DNA of 64,000 nt, from positions 1-64,000 of the forward strand of contig JAQCEV010000001.1 of NCBI GenBank assembly GCA_027618515.1, read 5' to 3'. The stretch is from Chloroflexota bacterium (lineage in GTDB: Bacteria; Chloroflexota; Dehalococcoidia; Lucifugimonadales; Australimonadaceae). Positions 8,644-17,672 of the stretch are shown piece after piece. A program made the translations under genes and the position numbers. How positions within the stretch are numbered: position 1 is the first letter of the stretch; every line of letters starts with the position of its first letter. The notes beneath the pieces were generated by a model. The model saw only the letters and a program-made list of their open reading frames with translations. It did no database searches and had not been told where the DNA came from.

Positions 8644-9663
8644 ATGAGCGATAACCCAACTATCGCCATCGACGCCATGGGAGGCGACTACGGTCCTTCC
8701 GAGACGGTGCGAGGCGCGGTACTGGCTGCTCGCGCTGGTGGCGTGACGGTGCTGCTGGTGGGCGATGAGGCTGAGGTACAGCAGGCGCTGGCAGCGGAAG
8801 ACGCGGCCGGTCTGCCGATCAAGGTGATCCCGTCTGAGGGCGTGATCGTGGAGGGCGAGCACCCGGCAAGGGCGCTGCGCTCGAAGCCGAAGTCGTCGAT
8901 CGCGGTGAGCGTGGGCCTGGTGAAGCAAGGCATGGCCGACGGATTCATCAGCATGGGGTCGACGGGCGCGAGCATGGCGGCGTCGGTGTTCCTGCTGGGT
9001 AAGTTCCCGGGACTCGAACGCCCTACCCTGGGCGGGCCGTTCAACGGGTTGGCCCCCAAGACGACGATCATTGATATCGGGGCGAACGTCGACTGCAAGC
9101 CTGTTCAGCTTCTGAACTTCGGTGCGCTGGGGGCGAGCTTCCAACGGTCATTCATGGGGTTCGACAATCCGAGGGTCGGGTTGCTGAGCGTGGGCTCAGA
9201 AGAGGGCAAGGGCAACAAGCTGGTGCAGGAGGCTTTCGAGCTGTTCAAGGCCAGTGGGCTGAACTTCGTGGGGAACGTCGAGGGCAACGAGATTTTCACG
9301 GATAAGGCAGACGTGATCGTCTGCGACGGATTCGTGGGCAACGTGCTGTTGAAGTACACGGAAGGCATGGCCGAAGCGGCAGCCCGGTACCTGGCAGGCG
9401 CACTCGGTGCCGATTCTCCGGCGGTGAAGGCGATAAGCGGTTTGGCTTTGGCAGAAGAGCACGGCGCGGCCCCGCTGTTCGGGGTCAACGGGCTTGCCCT
9501 AGCGGGGCACGGTCGTGCGAAGGCCGAGGGCGTCGCGGCATCGGTGGTGCTCGCGAAGCGCTTCTTGGAGGTTGATCTGGTCAAACACATGCGGGAAGAC
9601 CTGGCGGCTGCGCAGGAGCGCGCGGGGGTCTCCGGCGACGATGCGGATGAGGTGGAGGCATGA
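8644..9663 (+). CDS. plsX: Phosphate acyltransferase PlsX
   Basis: IAIDAMGGDYGPSETVRGA...; SMGSTGASMAAS; full-length. Confidence 0.95.
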   Translation: MSDNPTIAIDAMGGDYGPSETVRGAVLAARAGGVTVLLVGDEAEVQQALAAEDAAGLPIKVIPSEGVIVEGEHPARALRSKPKSSIAVSVGLVKQGMADGFISMGSTGASMAASVFLLGKFPGLERPTLGGPFNGLAPKTTIIDIGANVDCKPVQLLNFGALGASFQRSFMGFDNPRVGLLSVGSEEGKGNKLVQEAFELFKASGLNFVGNVEGNEIFTDKADVIVCDGFVGNVLLKYTEGMAEAAARYLAGALGADSPAVKAISGLALAEEHGAAPLFGVNGLALAGHGRAKAEGVAASVVLAKRFLEVDLVKHMREDLAAAQERAGVSGDDADEVEA

Positions 9664-10406
9664 GGGGGCTGGCAGGCAAGACGGCGCTGGTCACTGGCGG
9701 TAGCCGAGGGATAGGCCGCGAGGTCGCGCTGCGGTTGGCCGCAGAGGGCGTGGCAGTGGCGGTGAACTTCAACACGGGTGAGGCTGAGGCGGCAGAGGTC
9801 GTCAAGGAAGCCGAGGCCTTGGGCACGAACGCCATCGCGCTGAAGGGCAGCGTGGCGAGCGCAGCGGACGCCGATTCGCTCGTCGAGGAGGCGTTGGCGA
9901 AGCTGGGCGGGCTGGACATCCTGGTGAACAACGCAGGGATCACTCGCGATAACCTGCTGATGCGGATGTCCGAAGAGGACTGGGACGCGGTGCTGGACAC
10001 GAACCTGAAGGGTGCGTTCCTGTGCACGAAGGCGGCGATACGTCCGATGTTGCGCCAGCGGTCAGGCAGGATAATCAACATGTCGTCGGTGGTGGCGTTG
10101 ACGGGTAACGCAGGGCAAGCGAACTACACGGCTGCGAAGGCGGGGCTGATCGGCTTCACGAAGACGGTTGCGCGCGAGGTGGCTTCACGGGGGATCACGG
10201 TGAACGCGATCGCACCGGGGTTCATCGAGACGCGTATGGTGGAGGAGTTGGCGGAGGAGCTTCGTGGGAAGATCCGCGAGCGCATCCCGCTGGCGCGCTT
10301 CGGTGCGGCGGACGAGGTGGCGGCGTCGGTGGCGTTCCTGGCGAGCGAGGACGCGGCGTACATCACCGGGCAGGTGCTGAGCGTGGACGGCGGGCTCGGG
10401 CTTTAG
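9660..10406 (+). CDS. fabG: 3-oxoacyl-ACP reductase FabG
   Basis: TALVTGGSRGIGREVALRLA, NNAGITRDNLLMRM, YTAAKAGLIGFTK. Confidence 0.95.
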   Translation: MRGLAGKTALVTGGSRGIGREVALRLAAEGVAVAVNFNTGEAEAAEVVKEAEALGTNAIALKGSVASAADADSLVEEALAKLGGLDILVNNAGITRDNLLMRMSEEDWDAVLDTNLKGAFLCTKAAIRPMLRQRSGRIINMSSVVALTGNAGQANYTAAKAGLIGFTKTVAREVASRGITVNAIAPGFIETRMVEELAEELRGKIRERIPLARFGAADEVAASVAFLASEDAAYITGQVLSVDGGLGL

Positions 10407-10475
10407 GCTCTTACTAGATAACGAACAGTTCAGTAGGCCCAGCGGGGCAAGGCAAGACACGGGAGAAATTCAACG

Positions 10476-11207
10476 ATGAACGTTGTTCCATCAGACCATC
10501 AAGGACCGGGCGAGAAGATCATGGTTATCGTGGCGCACCCGGACGACGCGGAGTTCATGTCGGCAGGCAGCGTTGCTGCGTGGACGAAGGCAGGTAAAGA
10601 GGTCGTTTACGTGCTGGTGACGAGCGGCGATAAGGGGTCTGAGGACCCGAACATCGTGCCGTCCGAACTCGCGGCGCAGCGGGAGATCGAGCAGCGCAAC
10701 GTGTGCGACATCCTGGGCGTGGGGCCGATCGAGTTCCTGCGGCACGAGGACGGGACGGTGACGAGCGATCTTACGTTGCGTAAGGACATCGTGCGGGCGA
10801 TCCGCAAGCACAAGCCGTCAGCGGTGATCACGCAGAACCCGACGGTTCGCTGGTCGGGCAATTACGTGAATCATCCGGATCATCGGGCCACGGGCGATGC
10901 GACGATGGATGCGGTGTTCCCGTCGGCGCGTGACGTGCACATGTTCCCGGAGTTGAAGCTGAACGAGGGGTTGGAGCCGCACATCGTGCCGCACCTGTAC
11001 CTTGGCGATCGATCCGAGGACGCGGATGTGACGTTCGATATCAGCGATACGATCGAGAAGAAGATCGAGGCGCTGTCAGCCCACGTTAGCCAGGTGCCAG
11101 ACCCGGCGGACACGGGCAAGCGTGTGCGCGAGGGCGCGGCGTTGATCGGGGAGCGGACGGGGTTCGCGCACGCTGAGTCGTTCAAATACTTTTACTTGGG
11201 GAAGTAG
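10476..11207 (+). CDS. PIG-L/LmbE family deacetylase
   Basis: VIVAHPDDAEFMSAG motif and HPDHRATGDATMDAVFPSARD. Confidence 0.9.
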   Translation: MNVVPSDHQGPGEKIMVIVAHPDDAEFMSAGSVAAWTKAGKEVVYVLVTSGDKGSEDPNIVPSELAAQREIEQRNVCDILGVGPIEFLRHEDGTVTSDLTLRKDIVRAIRKHKPSAVITQNPTVRWSGNYVNHPDHRATGDATMDAVFPSARDVHMFPELKLNEGLEPHIVPHLYLGDRSEDADVTFDISDTIEKKIEALSAHVSQVPDPADTGKRVREGAALIGERTGFAHAESFKYFYLGK

Positions 11208-11398
11208 CGTTGGTGGCTGGCGGCGGGAGTCGTTGGCTGGAGAATACGTAAGTTGTGGGGAGAGCGGCCTGGGTGGGTCGCTCTTTTTGTTGTGCGGGGG
11301 CCGGTATTGATGATGCCTGGCCTCGATTTCTGCGTATGCGGGCAAGCGGGAGTCGGAAACAGCCCCGCTCATGGCCCATTTACCGCCGCGTGGCTAAG

Positions 11399-11677
11399 AT
11401 GCGGCGTATGCCGATATCCACTCCGGCCCTCGTAACCTCTGTTGTTGTCGATCTGCCTTTTTTCATAGTCACTGTTTTCGTTGGGTTGTTGGGAGTTGGG
11501 TCGATCGTGTTTCGACGTCAGTGGGCGGAACTGAGCATCTGGCCATTCACACGGTCCTGGCCATTCAGCCTGAATCAGCGCACCACCATAGTTCAGTTTT
11601 GGTTCTTGATCGCGGGTGTTCTCTTTGTGATCGTCTCCGCGGTTACGGTAGCAGCCGGGATCATCTCCCTGATCTGA
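11399..11677 (+). CDS. Small two-TM membrane protein, unknown
   Basis: ATG at 11399 within ORF 11255..11677; two hydrophobic segments. Confidence 0.45.
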   Translation: MRRMPISTPALVTSVVVDLPFFIVTVFVGLLGVGSIVFRRQWAELSIWPFTRSWPFSLNQRTTIVQFWFLIAGVLFVIVSAVTVAAGIISLI

Positions 11678-11908
11678 GGATTGCCACTCTTGCGAGAAAG
11701 CGAAAGTCGATTTACGGGTAAACCTGCCCGCCCCTCTTCCGTGATTACCCATCTGCGGGCTATCGTTTCCGCTCGTTGATTTCGCGGAAACCGGTTCCTA
11801 TCGAGAGAGAAGAATTTGGGTTTCGCCACTCATCAATTCAACCTGCCCGCCCGCGGCGCCGACTGCTCTCTGGGCGCGCAGGCTGCCTAAGCGGCGAGCG
11901 GAAGCCCA

Positions 11909-12205
11909 GTGGGCGAGGCGCTAGCGATGGCTTGGGCAGCCGGTAGGGCGACGCAGAAGGTGGACGAAGAGCAGAACTTGGATCACGCCTTTGGCTCGGG
12001 AACGATCACGGCGGAGCAGGTCAGTTCGATGACCGAACGTATCTCTGACCTGGAAGGACAGCTTCGTAATGTTCACCTTCAGGCGCACATAGTGCTGGCC
12101 GACATCCTCACGGCATCCCAGGTAGCTACCTACGATGCGTTGCGGGGTTATGGAGTAGGCGAAGGCGACACTTCGCACGTGATGCCAGAGTCGCACGCCA
12201 TGTAG
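11909..12205 (+). pseudogene. CpxP/Spy-like periplasmic protein, 5'-truncated remnant
   Basis: FGSGTITAEQVSSMTERISDLEGQLRNVHLQAHIVLADILTASQVATYDALRGYG resembles the C-terminal half of Spy/CpxP-like proteins; no signal peptide upstream. Confidence 0.5.
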
Positions 12206-12216
12206 CGGGTCAGGCG

Positions 12217-13236
12217 CTAGGCGTCGGCGGGTTCAGTGGCGAGGGCGTAGGCGGGTTCGTGGAGGGTGGCGGTGGCACCTGGGAAGTCGGTGGCGAGGAC
12301 TGCGCCATCGATGGCGAGCTTGGTGGCGACGAGTGCGAGGCCTTTGATGCCGTCAGGAGTTTCGGTGACGGATGTGATGTGGCCTGCGTTCTTGCCGTCT
12401 TCGCTCACGAGCTTGGTGCCGGGGGCGACGGGGGCGTCGAGGTCGACGGCCATGAGGCGTCGCTGGATCTTGTTGTAGGTCTGGAGCCTGGCCAAGACTT
12501 CCTGGCCGGTGTAGCAGCCTTTGGTTTCGCTGATGGAACCGAACAGGCGGGCTTCCAGTGGATTATTGAAGAGGCCGAATTCGGAGTCCATGGCAGGCAT
12601 GCCGTTGAGGACGCGGTGAGTTTCCCACGCATCGGCTGAGGTGAGTTGGGCGCCCACCTCAACGAGCGCGGCGAGGACCGCTTCGCGGTCGGCGAGGTTG
12701 CCCAGGATCTCATAGCCCTCAGCGCCACCGACGAGCCTGTGCCAGACGACGACCGATACGCTGGCGATCTGGACGCGAGCGATGGAGTCGAGGGAGATGT
12801 CAGCGACGTTTGCGGACACGGCGGCGACGGTCGATGGCGCGGTGGGGCCAGCGAGGGTGAGGTGGAAGGTGTCGCTGGTGCGATCTTCGACGGTGATATC
12901 TTCGGCGAAGGTGAACATGTCCAGCCAGTCGATGACGGTCTGGGCGTAGCCAGGGCTCGTTAGGCACCAGATGCCGTCGTCCAAGGCGGCGAGCGCCAGC
13001 AGGTCAACGACGCGCCCATCGGCGTTGGTGACGATGGTGGAGGAGCCCTGCCCTTCAGGCAGTTCTTCGAGTTTGTTGGTGGTGAGCCGGTTGAGAAGAT
13101 CCAGGGCGTCTTCGCCGGTTATGAAGAGGCACCCGACGCTTGGCACACCGTCGCGCGCGACCAGGCCGCATGCGTTACGCAATGCGGCGAGGCCAGTCCG
13201 GTCAGGGCCAGTTCGCTCAGGAGTCGTAGCGCTCAT
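12217..13236 (-). CDS. YgfZ/GcvT-like folate-binding protein
   Basis: CLFITGEDALDLLNRLTTNK and SETKGCYTGQEVLARL (YgfZ signature KGCYxGQE). Confidence 0.9.
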   Translation of the reverse strand: MSATTPERTGPDRTGLAALRNACGLVARDGVPSVGCLFITGEDALDLLNRLTTNKLEELPEGQGSSTIVTNADGRVVDLLALAALDDGIWCLTSPGYAQTVIDWLDMFTFAEDITVEDRTSDTFHLTLAGPTAPSTVAAVSANVADISLDSIARVQIASVSVVVWHRLVGGAEGYEILGNLADREAVLAALVEVGAQLTSADAWETHRVLNGMPAMDSEFGLFNNPLEARLFGSISETKGCYTGQEVLARLQTYNKIQRRLMAVDLDAPVAPGTKLVSEDGKNAGHITSVTETPDGIKGLALVATKLAIDGAVLATDFPGATATLHEPAYALATEPADA

Positions 13237-13246
13237 ACCTGCAGCG

Positions 13247-13594
13247 CTAGACGGAGAACGATGTGCCGCAGCCGCAGGCCTTCTTGGCGTTTGGGTTGTT
13301 GAAGATGAACCCTTTGCCGTTGAGCCCACCGGAGTAGTCGAGCTCGGTGCCAGCGAGGAAGATGTAGCTCTTCTTGTCGATGGCGAGCGTGACGCCGTTC
13401 TGGACGATGACCTTGTCGGTCTCGCGGGCTTCGTCGACGAAGTCGAGGACGTAGGTGAGGCCGGAACATCCGCCGCCCTTCACGCCGACACGCAAGACAC
13501 CGTCGTTCTTGCCTTCGCTGTTCATGAATGCGCCGACATGGTTGGCGGCGTTCTGGCTGATGGTGATCGTAAGAGGTTGCTCGGCTGTTGCCAT
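13247..13594 (-). CDS. HesB/IscA/ErpA-type iron-sulfur cluster assembly protein
   Basis: LRVGVKGGGCSGLTYVLDF and C-terminal CGCGTSF. Confidence 0.95.
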   Translation of the reverse strand: MATAEQPLTITISQNAANHVGAFMNSEGKNDGVLRVGVKGGGCSGLTYVLDFVDEARETDKVIVQNGVTLAIDKKSYIFLAGTELDYSGGLNGKGFIFNNPNAKKACGCGTSFSV

Positions 13595-13690
13595 TTCCTC
13601 GTGCTCCAGTAAGAGATGTACGACTGAATCATACCATGCGACGAGCGCGAGCTACGTCCTCGCGGGACGGAGGGCTGCCGCTCGGCAGGA

Positions 13691-14893
13691 TTAGGCGATA
13701 GGGAGGTCTGGCGATGAGTCGGTTTGGGGGGTCTCGCCGGACAGGAGGCGGTAGGAGGCGAGGCGGTGCGCTCCGAACGGGGTTTGGGGCAGGACGGCTT
13801 CGACGGCGCACCCGGGCTCACCACGGTGGAGACAGTGCCGAGTCTGACAGTGTTGAGATCGCTCGACTATCTCGGGGAAGCCGACCAGAAGGTCATCGGG
13901 GGAGATGGGGCCAAGGCCGAATTCGCGGATGCCTGGAGAATCGACAACGTAGGTGTCGGGCGACGATAGCGGGATGAGCCGGGCGGACGTCGTGGTGTGC
14001 CGGCCCTTCCCTTCGCCTGAAATCGATTGCGTTATTTCGCCTGTCCTGCGCCCAAGATCTGGCTCAATGGCGTTCAGCAACGTGCTCTTTCCGACTCCAG
14101 AATGCCCCGTGAATAGGGATATCTTGCTCGCCAGCGCGTCCTTGAGCATGTCGATGCCATCGCCGGTCTCAGCACTCGTGGTGAACACGGTGACCCCGAT
14201 CGATCGGTACCCCTCAAGCATCGTTTCCACTTCGCTGGTCACGCCCAGGTCGGTCTTGTTCAGGCAAATGGCGAACGTGAGCTGCTCCAGCGCGGCAGCG
14301 GTGAGGTAGCGGTCGATGAGGCCAGGCCGGAACGGCGGTGACGTCGGGGAGCAAACGAGGACAACAAGGTCCAGGTTCGCCGCGATGGGGTCGAATGTGC
14401 TGCGGGCGTCAGTTTTGCCGACGAATCGCCCAAGCACAGAGCGCCGTGGCTCGACGCCGTCGATGCGTAGGCGGCCAGAGAGTGAGGTCACGCGGACATC
14501 GTCGCCTGCCACGATGGGCGACGGGATGCCTGAGACGACGAGACGAGCGGCGAGCTTCGCGATCTGGAGTTCGCCTTGGTTGGAGACAACAAAATCGAGG
14601 CCACGAGCTTCGACGATGGTGACGATGGGAAGAGAATCCAGGTTCTTCGCGACAGGATGTGAGGTCGATCGCCGCTCGTAGCGCTCGAAGGTTTCGGGGT
14701 ACTCGTCTTCCTCTAGGTCGGGCTCCCAGTCCTGCGCCCGACTGGCTCCCCGGTTCTTGGGCCTCGGGGGCTTCGAAGGCTTCGAGGGCTGCTGCGACTT
14801 GGCGGGAGGGGTTCCTCGGTTCTCTTTTTCTTCGAAGAACTTGCCGATCGCTCGAAGCTTGTGGGGGTCTAGGTTCGGTTGATCTGGTGCCAT
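13691..14893 (-). CDS. rsgA: Ribosome small subunit-dependent GTPase RsgA
   Basis: Circularly permuted GTPase: GHSGVGKSTLLNAI, GKGRHTTTSARLI, DSPGIREFGL, Zn motif CQTRHCLHRGEPGC; start MAPDQPNLD at 14893. Confidence 0.93.
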   Translation of the reverse strand: MAPDQPNLDPHKLRAIGKFFEEKENRGTPPAKSQQPSKPSKPPRPKNRGASRAQDWEPDLEEDEYPETFERYERRSTSHPVAKNLDSLPIVTIVEARGLDFVVSNQGELQIAKLAARLVVSGIPSPIVAGDDVRVTSLSGRLRIDGVEPRRSVLGRFVGKTDARSTFDPIAANLDLVVLVCSPTSPPFRPGLIDRYLTAAALEQLTFAICLNKTDLGVTSEVETMLEGYRSIGVTVFTTSAETGDGIDMLKDALASKISLFTGHSGVGKSTLLNAIEPDLGRRTGEITQSISGEGKGRHTTTSARLIPLSSPDTYVVDSPGIREFGLGPISPDDLLVGFPEIVERSQHCQTRHCLHRGEPGCAVEAVLPQTPFGAHRLASYRLLSGETPQTDSSPDLPIA

Positions 14894-14942
14894 GGCGTGC
14901 GCCGATTCTACAGGTGTGATCGCGCTCGTGGGGTCAAGATTT

Positions 14943-14962
14943 ACACGGATTCGTGTATAATA
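14943..14962 (+). promoter_or_regulatory. Perfect inverted repeat TACACG-GATT-CGTGTA overlapping a TATAAT -10 upstream of the XRE gene
   Basis: TACACG 14943-14948, CGTGTA 14953-14958, TATAAT 14957-14962; XRE gene starts at 14994. Confidence 0.55.
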
Positions 14963-14993
14963 CAGGTTAAGTCCAGAGTGGGGAGGAATCGCA

Positions 14994-15242
14994 GTGGAGT
15001 ATGGAAGCGAGTGGGACGCGGAGTCGGTGGCGGCGTTGCGGGCGCGGTTGGAGATGACGCAGGCGGAGTTCTCGGAGACGCTGGGCGTGCGGCAGCAGAC
15101 GGTGAGCGAGTGGGAGACGCGGATGCATGCGCCGAAGGGTGCATCGAAGAAGCTGCTGTCGATGGTTCGCGAGCAGGCGGGGTCGTATAAGACGAGCAAC
15201 TCTCGTGAGACGGGACAGGCGGGCGAGTCGGGCGTCAAGTGA
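14994..15242 (+). CDS. XRE-family helix-turn-helix regulator (82 aa)
   Basis: ALRARLEMTQAEFSETLGVRQQTVSEWETR. Confidence 0.85.
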   Translation: MEYGSEWDAESVAALRARLEMTQAEFSETLGVRQQTVSEWETRMHAPKGASKKLLSMVREQAGSYKTSNSRETGQAGESGVK

Positions 15243-16612
15243 CGACGTACGCCTACCCGAAGTACGTGCCGGCGGGCGGCTGGTGGCGAAGGGTGATCCG
15301 CGATCCGGTGCTGCCGGAGCGGTTGCTGGCGAAGCTTTGGCGAGGCAAGACGGGGGCGTCGCTGCGCACGACGGACGGGCAGACGGTGGAGGTGATCTAT
15401 CCCGGTAGGCCAGCGCCAGGGCACGGGCCCGATTTCCGGGACGCGATCTTGAAGCTGGGGCCTCGCACGATCAAGGGGCCCGTGGAGCTACACCGGGTGC
15501 CGTCGGACTGGAAGGCGCACGGGCACGATGGGGATCGGGCGTATGACAACGTGGTATTGCACGTTGTGGCTTCGATTGGCGAAACTCCAATTCGACCTAC
15601 TCGTAAGACCACGATTGGCCCAATAGCCAAGAAGGCGACGACGTTGACGACGACACTTGATAGAGATGTGCGCGTGCCTGCGTACGCGGCGCTACCGACG
15701 GTGGTGCTGACTACTCCGTTACAGGACGGTGAGAACGCTCAGGTCCAGGCCAGATGTGCGGGCCCGCTGGGGGCGTTGGCGTCTTTGAGCAACGATGCGC
15801 TGAAAGAGCGATTGCGGGCGGCCGGGATGCGTCGGTTCGAAGAGCGAGTGGCGTTGGCGCGGAAGGCGTTGGCGGTGCGTAGCGCCGATTCGGTGCTGTT
15901 CGCTCGGATCGCGGACGGGCTCGGATACGCGGAGAATCGTGAACCGTTCGCGGAATTGATCCGTCGCGTGCCGCTGACCGTGCTCCGCGCTGCGGGTCAC
16001 ACGGCGGTTCCCGATCAACGAGCGGCGTTCATTGAGCGGTTGCTCCTCGGCGGGGCCGGGCTTGCACCCAGAACCAACGAGTGGGATGCGATCGTGGGGA
16101 TACCGCCAATGTCGGCTAGCGCGTGGCGCAGTGCTGGGGTGAGGCCTGCGAATCACCCTCGACGGCGGTTGGCGGCTTTGTCGCATTACGTGGCGGTCTC
16201 TGATCCGCTGGGGTTCGCAGGATGGCTACAGTTCCCGGTGGCTGAGGGGGCGAGCGCGTTGATCCACGCGCTGACCGTGGAGTCCGCCGGAACGGTTGCA
16301 GGAGAGGGTTCAGCGTTGGTGGGTGATGCGCGGGCGAAGGAGATCGCGGTGAATGCGGTGTTGCCCGTGTTGGCGGCGATGAACACGCCCGGGGTGCCGA
16401 GTACAGCAGACGCCTCACTTGGAACCCCGGCGGGACAAACCTATGCGGGGTTTCCGGCGCTGGGTGGCAATACGGTGTTGCGGGAAGCGCTGATGCTGCT
16501 GGGACCGCGCCGTGGCTTGCGGTTGGGCGCATGCGAGCAGTTGGGGTTGCAGCGGTTGTACCAGGAGGCGGTGGCGCCGAGCGATGAGCCAACCGACCGA
16601 CCAGACAGCTAG
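15239..16612 (+). CDS. DUF2851 family protein
   Basis: PGHGPDFRDAILKL...GPVELHRVPSDWKAHGHDGDRAYDNVVLHVV matches the DUF2851 N-terminal pattern; GTG start overlaps the XRE stop. Confidence 0.8.
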   Translation: MTTYAYPKYVPAGGWWRRVIRDPVLPERLLAKLWRGKTGASLRTTDGQTVEVIYPGRPAPGHGPDFRDAILKLGPRTIKGPVELHRVPSDWKAHGHDGDRAYDNVVLHVVASIGETPIRPTRKTTIGPIAKKATTLTTTLDRDVRVPAYAALPTVVLTTPLQDGENAQVQARCAGPLGALASLSNDALKERLRAAGMRRFEERVALARKALAVRSADSVLFARIADGLGYAENREPFAELIRRVPLTVLRAAGHTAVPDQRAAFIERLLLGGAGLAPRTNEWDAIVGIPPMSASAWRSAGVRPANHPRRRLAALSHYVAVSDPLGFAGWLQFPVAEGASALIHALTVESAGTVAGEGSALVGDARAKEIAVNAVLPVLAAMNTPGVPSTADASLGTPAGQTYAGFPALGGNTVLREALMLLGPRRGLRLGACEQLGLQRLYQEAVAPSDEPTDRPDS

Positions 16613-17199
16613 GCGATGTAGACGGCTCGGAAGGCTTTGAAGACGTGACGCGGGATGAACGCGAGGCGCCCCACGAGGCCTGTGGCAAGCGACGCGGCGA
16701 TGACGCCGAGGATGGCACCGCCCACGATGTCCGTGGGGTAGTGGACTCCAGCGTAGACGCGGGCGAGGCCCCAGAGGGACGCGAGGACGTAGAGCGCTGC
16801 CCCAAGTCGACGATGCCTGATCCAGACGACGGTGGCGATGGCGAATCCGACGCTGGCGGGGTTCGCGGGAAAGCTGGAGTCGGTGGGTGCGTAGAAGTAG
16901 AGGTTGATGTCGAGGTCGACGAAGGGTCGATCCCGGAACGTCAGCAGGTTGGAGATGGTGACGAGTGCGTTGGAGAACCCTACGGCGATGCCTCCAGTGA
17001 GGGTGACAAGCTGGTTGCGGTAGCGCTCCGCGTCTGACGATCCGCTGAACCAGAGTCCGAGCAAGACGAGGCTGCTGAGCACAGGGACGAGGTAGTCGCT
17101 GACGAGCGCTTCCATGAGCGCGTCCAGCGCCGCTGAACGCCCGACGAATCCGTTAAGCCACAGGACGAGGGCCTCGTCGATGTGCGCCACTTGACTCAT
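16609..17199 (-). CDS. PAP2-family phosphatase, membrane
   Basis: Membrane segments with SFPANPASVGFAIA and RVYAGVHYPTDIVGGAILG. Confidence 0.85.
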   Translation of the reverse strand: MSQVAHIDEALVLWLNGFVGRSAALDALMEALVSDYLVPVLSSLVLLGLWFSGSSDAERYRNQLVTLTGGIAVGFSNALVTISNLLTFRDRPFVDLDINLYFYAPTDSSFPANPASVGFAIATVVWIRHRRLGAALYVLASLWGLARVYAGVHYPTDIVGGAILGVIAASLATGLVGRLAFIPRHVFKAFRAVYIA

Positions 17200-17663
17200 C
17201 CCGCGCCTACCCGCTCAGACGCGGTGGACGCGGAACGTCGCGAGTGTGCGACGCGAGCGCGGATGGCGTGGAAGAACGTCGTTCGTGAAAACCAAGTCAT
17301 GCCGGTAGGGGGAACTTCCCCTGATTGACAGTCCCAACCGTGGTTATTGCCCCACCGGTGGTTGATGAGGCTGGTGACAGCCAGGGTCGCGCCTACGGCC
17401 GCTGCACCGGACATGGCGAACCAGAACGCTTGAATGTTGGCGTCGAGGCCCAGCCCAGTATCGGGCTGGTTGCGTTCTCCGGTCATGAAGTACCAGAGGA
17501 TTGCCACCAGGATCACTAGGACGCTGACACCCATGGTGGCCCTAGGCCACCGACGGGCGTACAGGATGCCCCACAGTCCGCTTCGTGCGGCAGCGAACTG
17601 GATGACGCAGAGGGCGCTAACGAACACCCAGACGATGTAGTCGATAAGGAACGCAGACAGCAT
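17196..17663 (-). CDS. Hypothetical membrane protein
   Basis: ORF with TM segments, 4-nt overlap with the PAP2 gene. Confidence 0.55.
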   Translation of the reverse strand: MLSAFLIDYIVWVFVSALCVIQFAAARSGLWGILYARRWPRATMGVSVLVILVAILWYFMTGERNQPDTGLGLDANIQAFWFAMSGAAAVGATLAVTSLINHRWGNNHGWDCQSGEVPPTGMTWFSRTTFFHAIRARVAHSRRSASTASERVGAG

Positions 17664-17672
17664 AGTCAGTTG

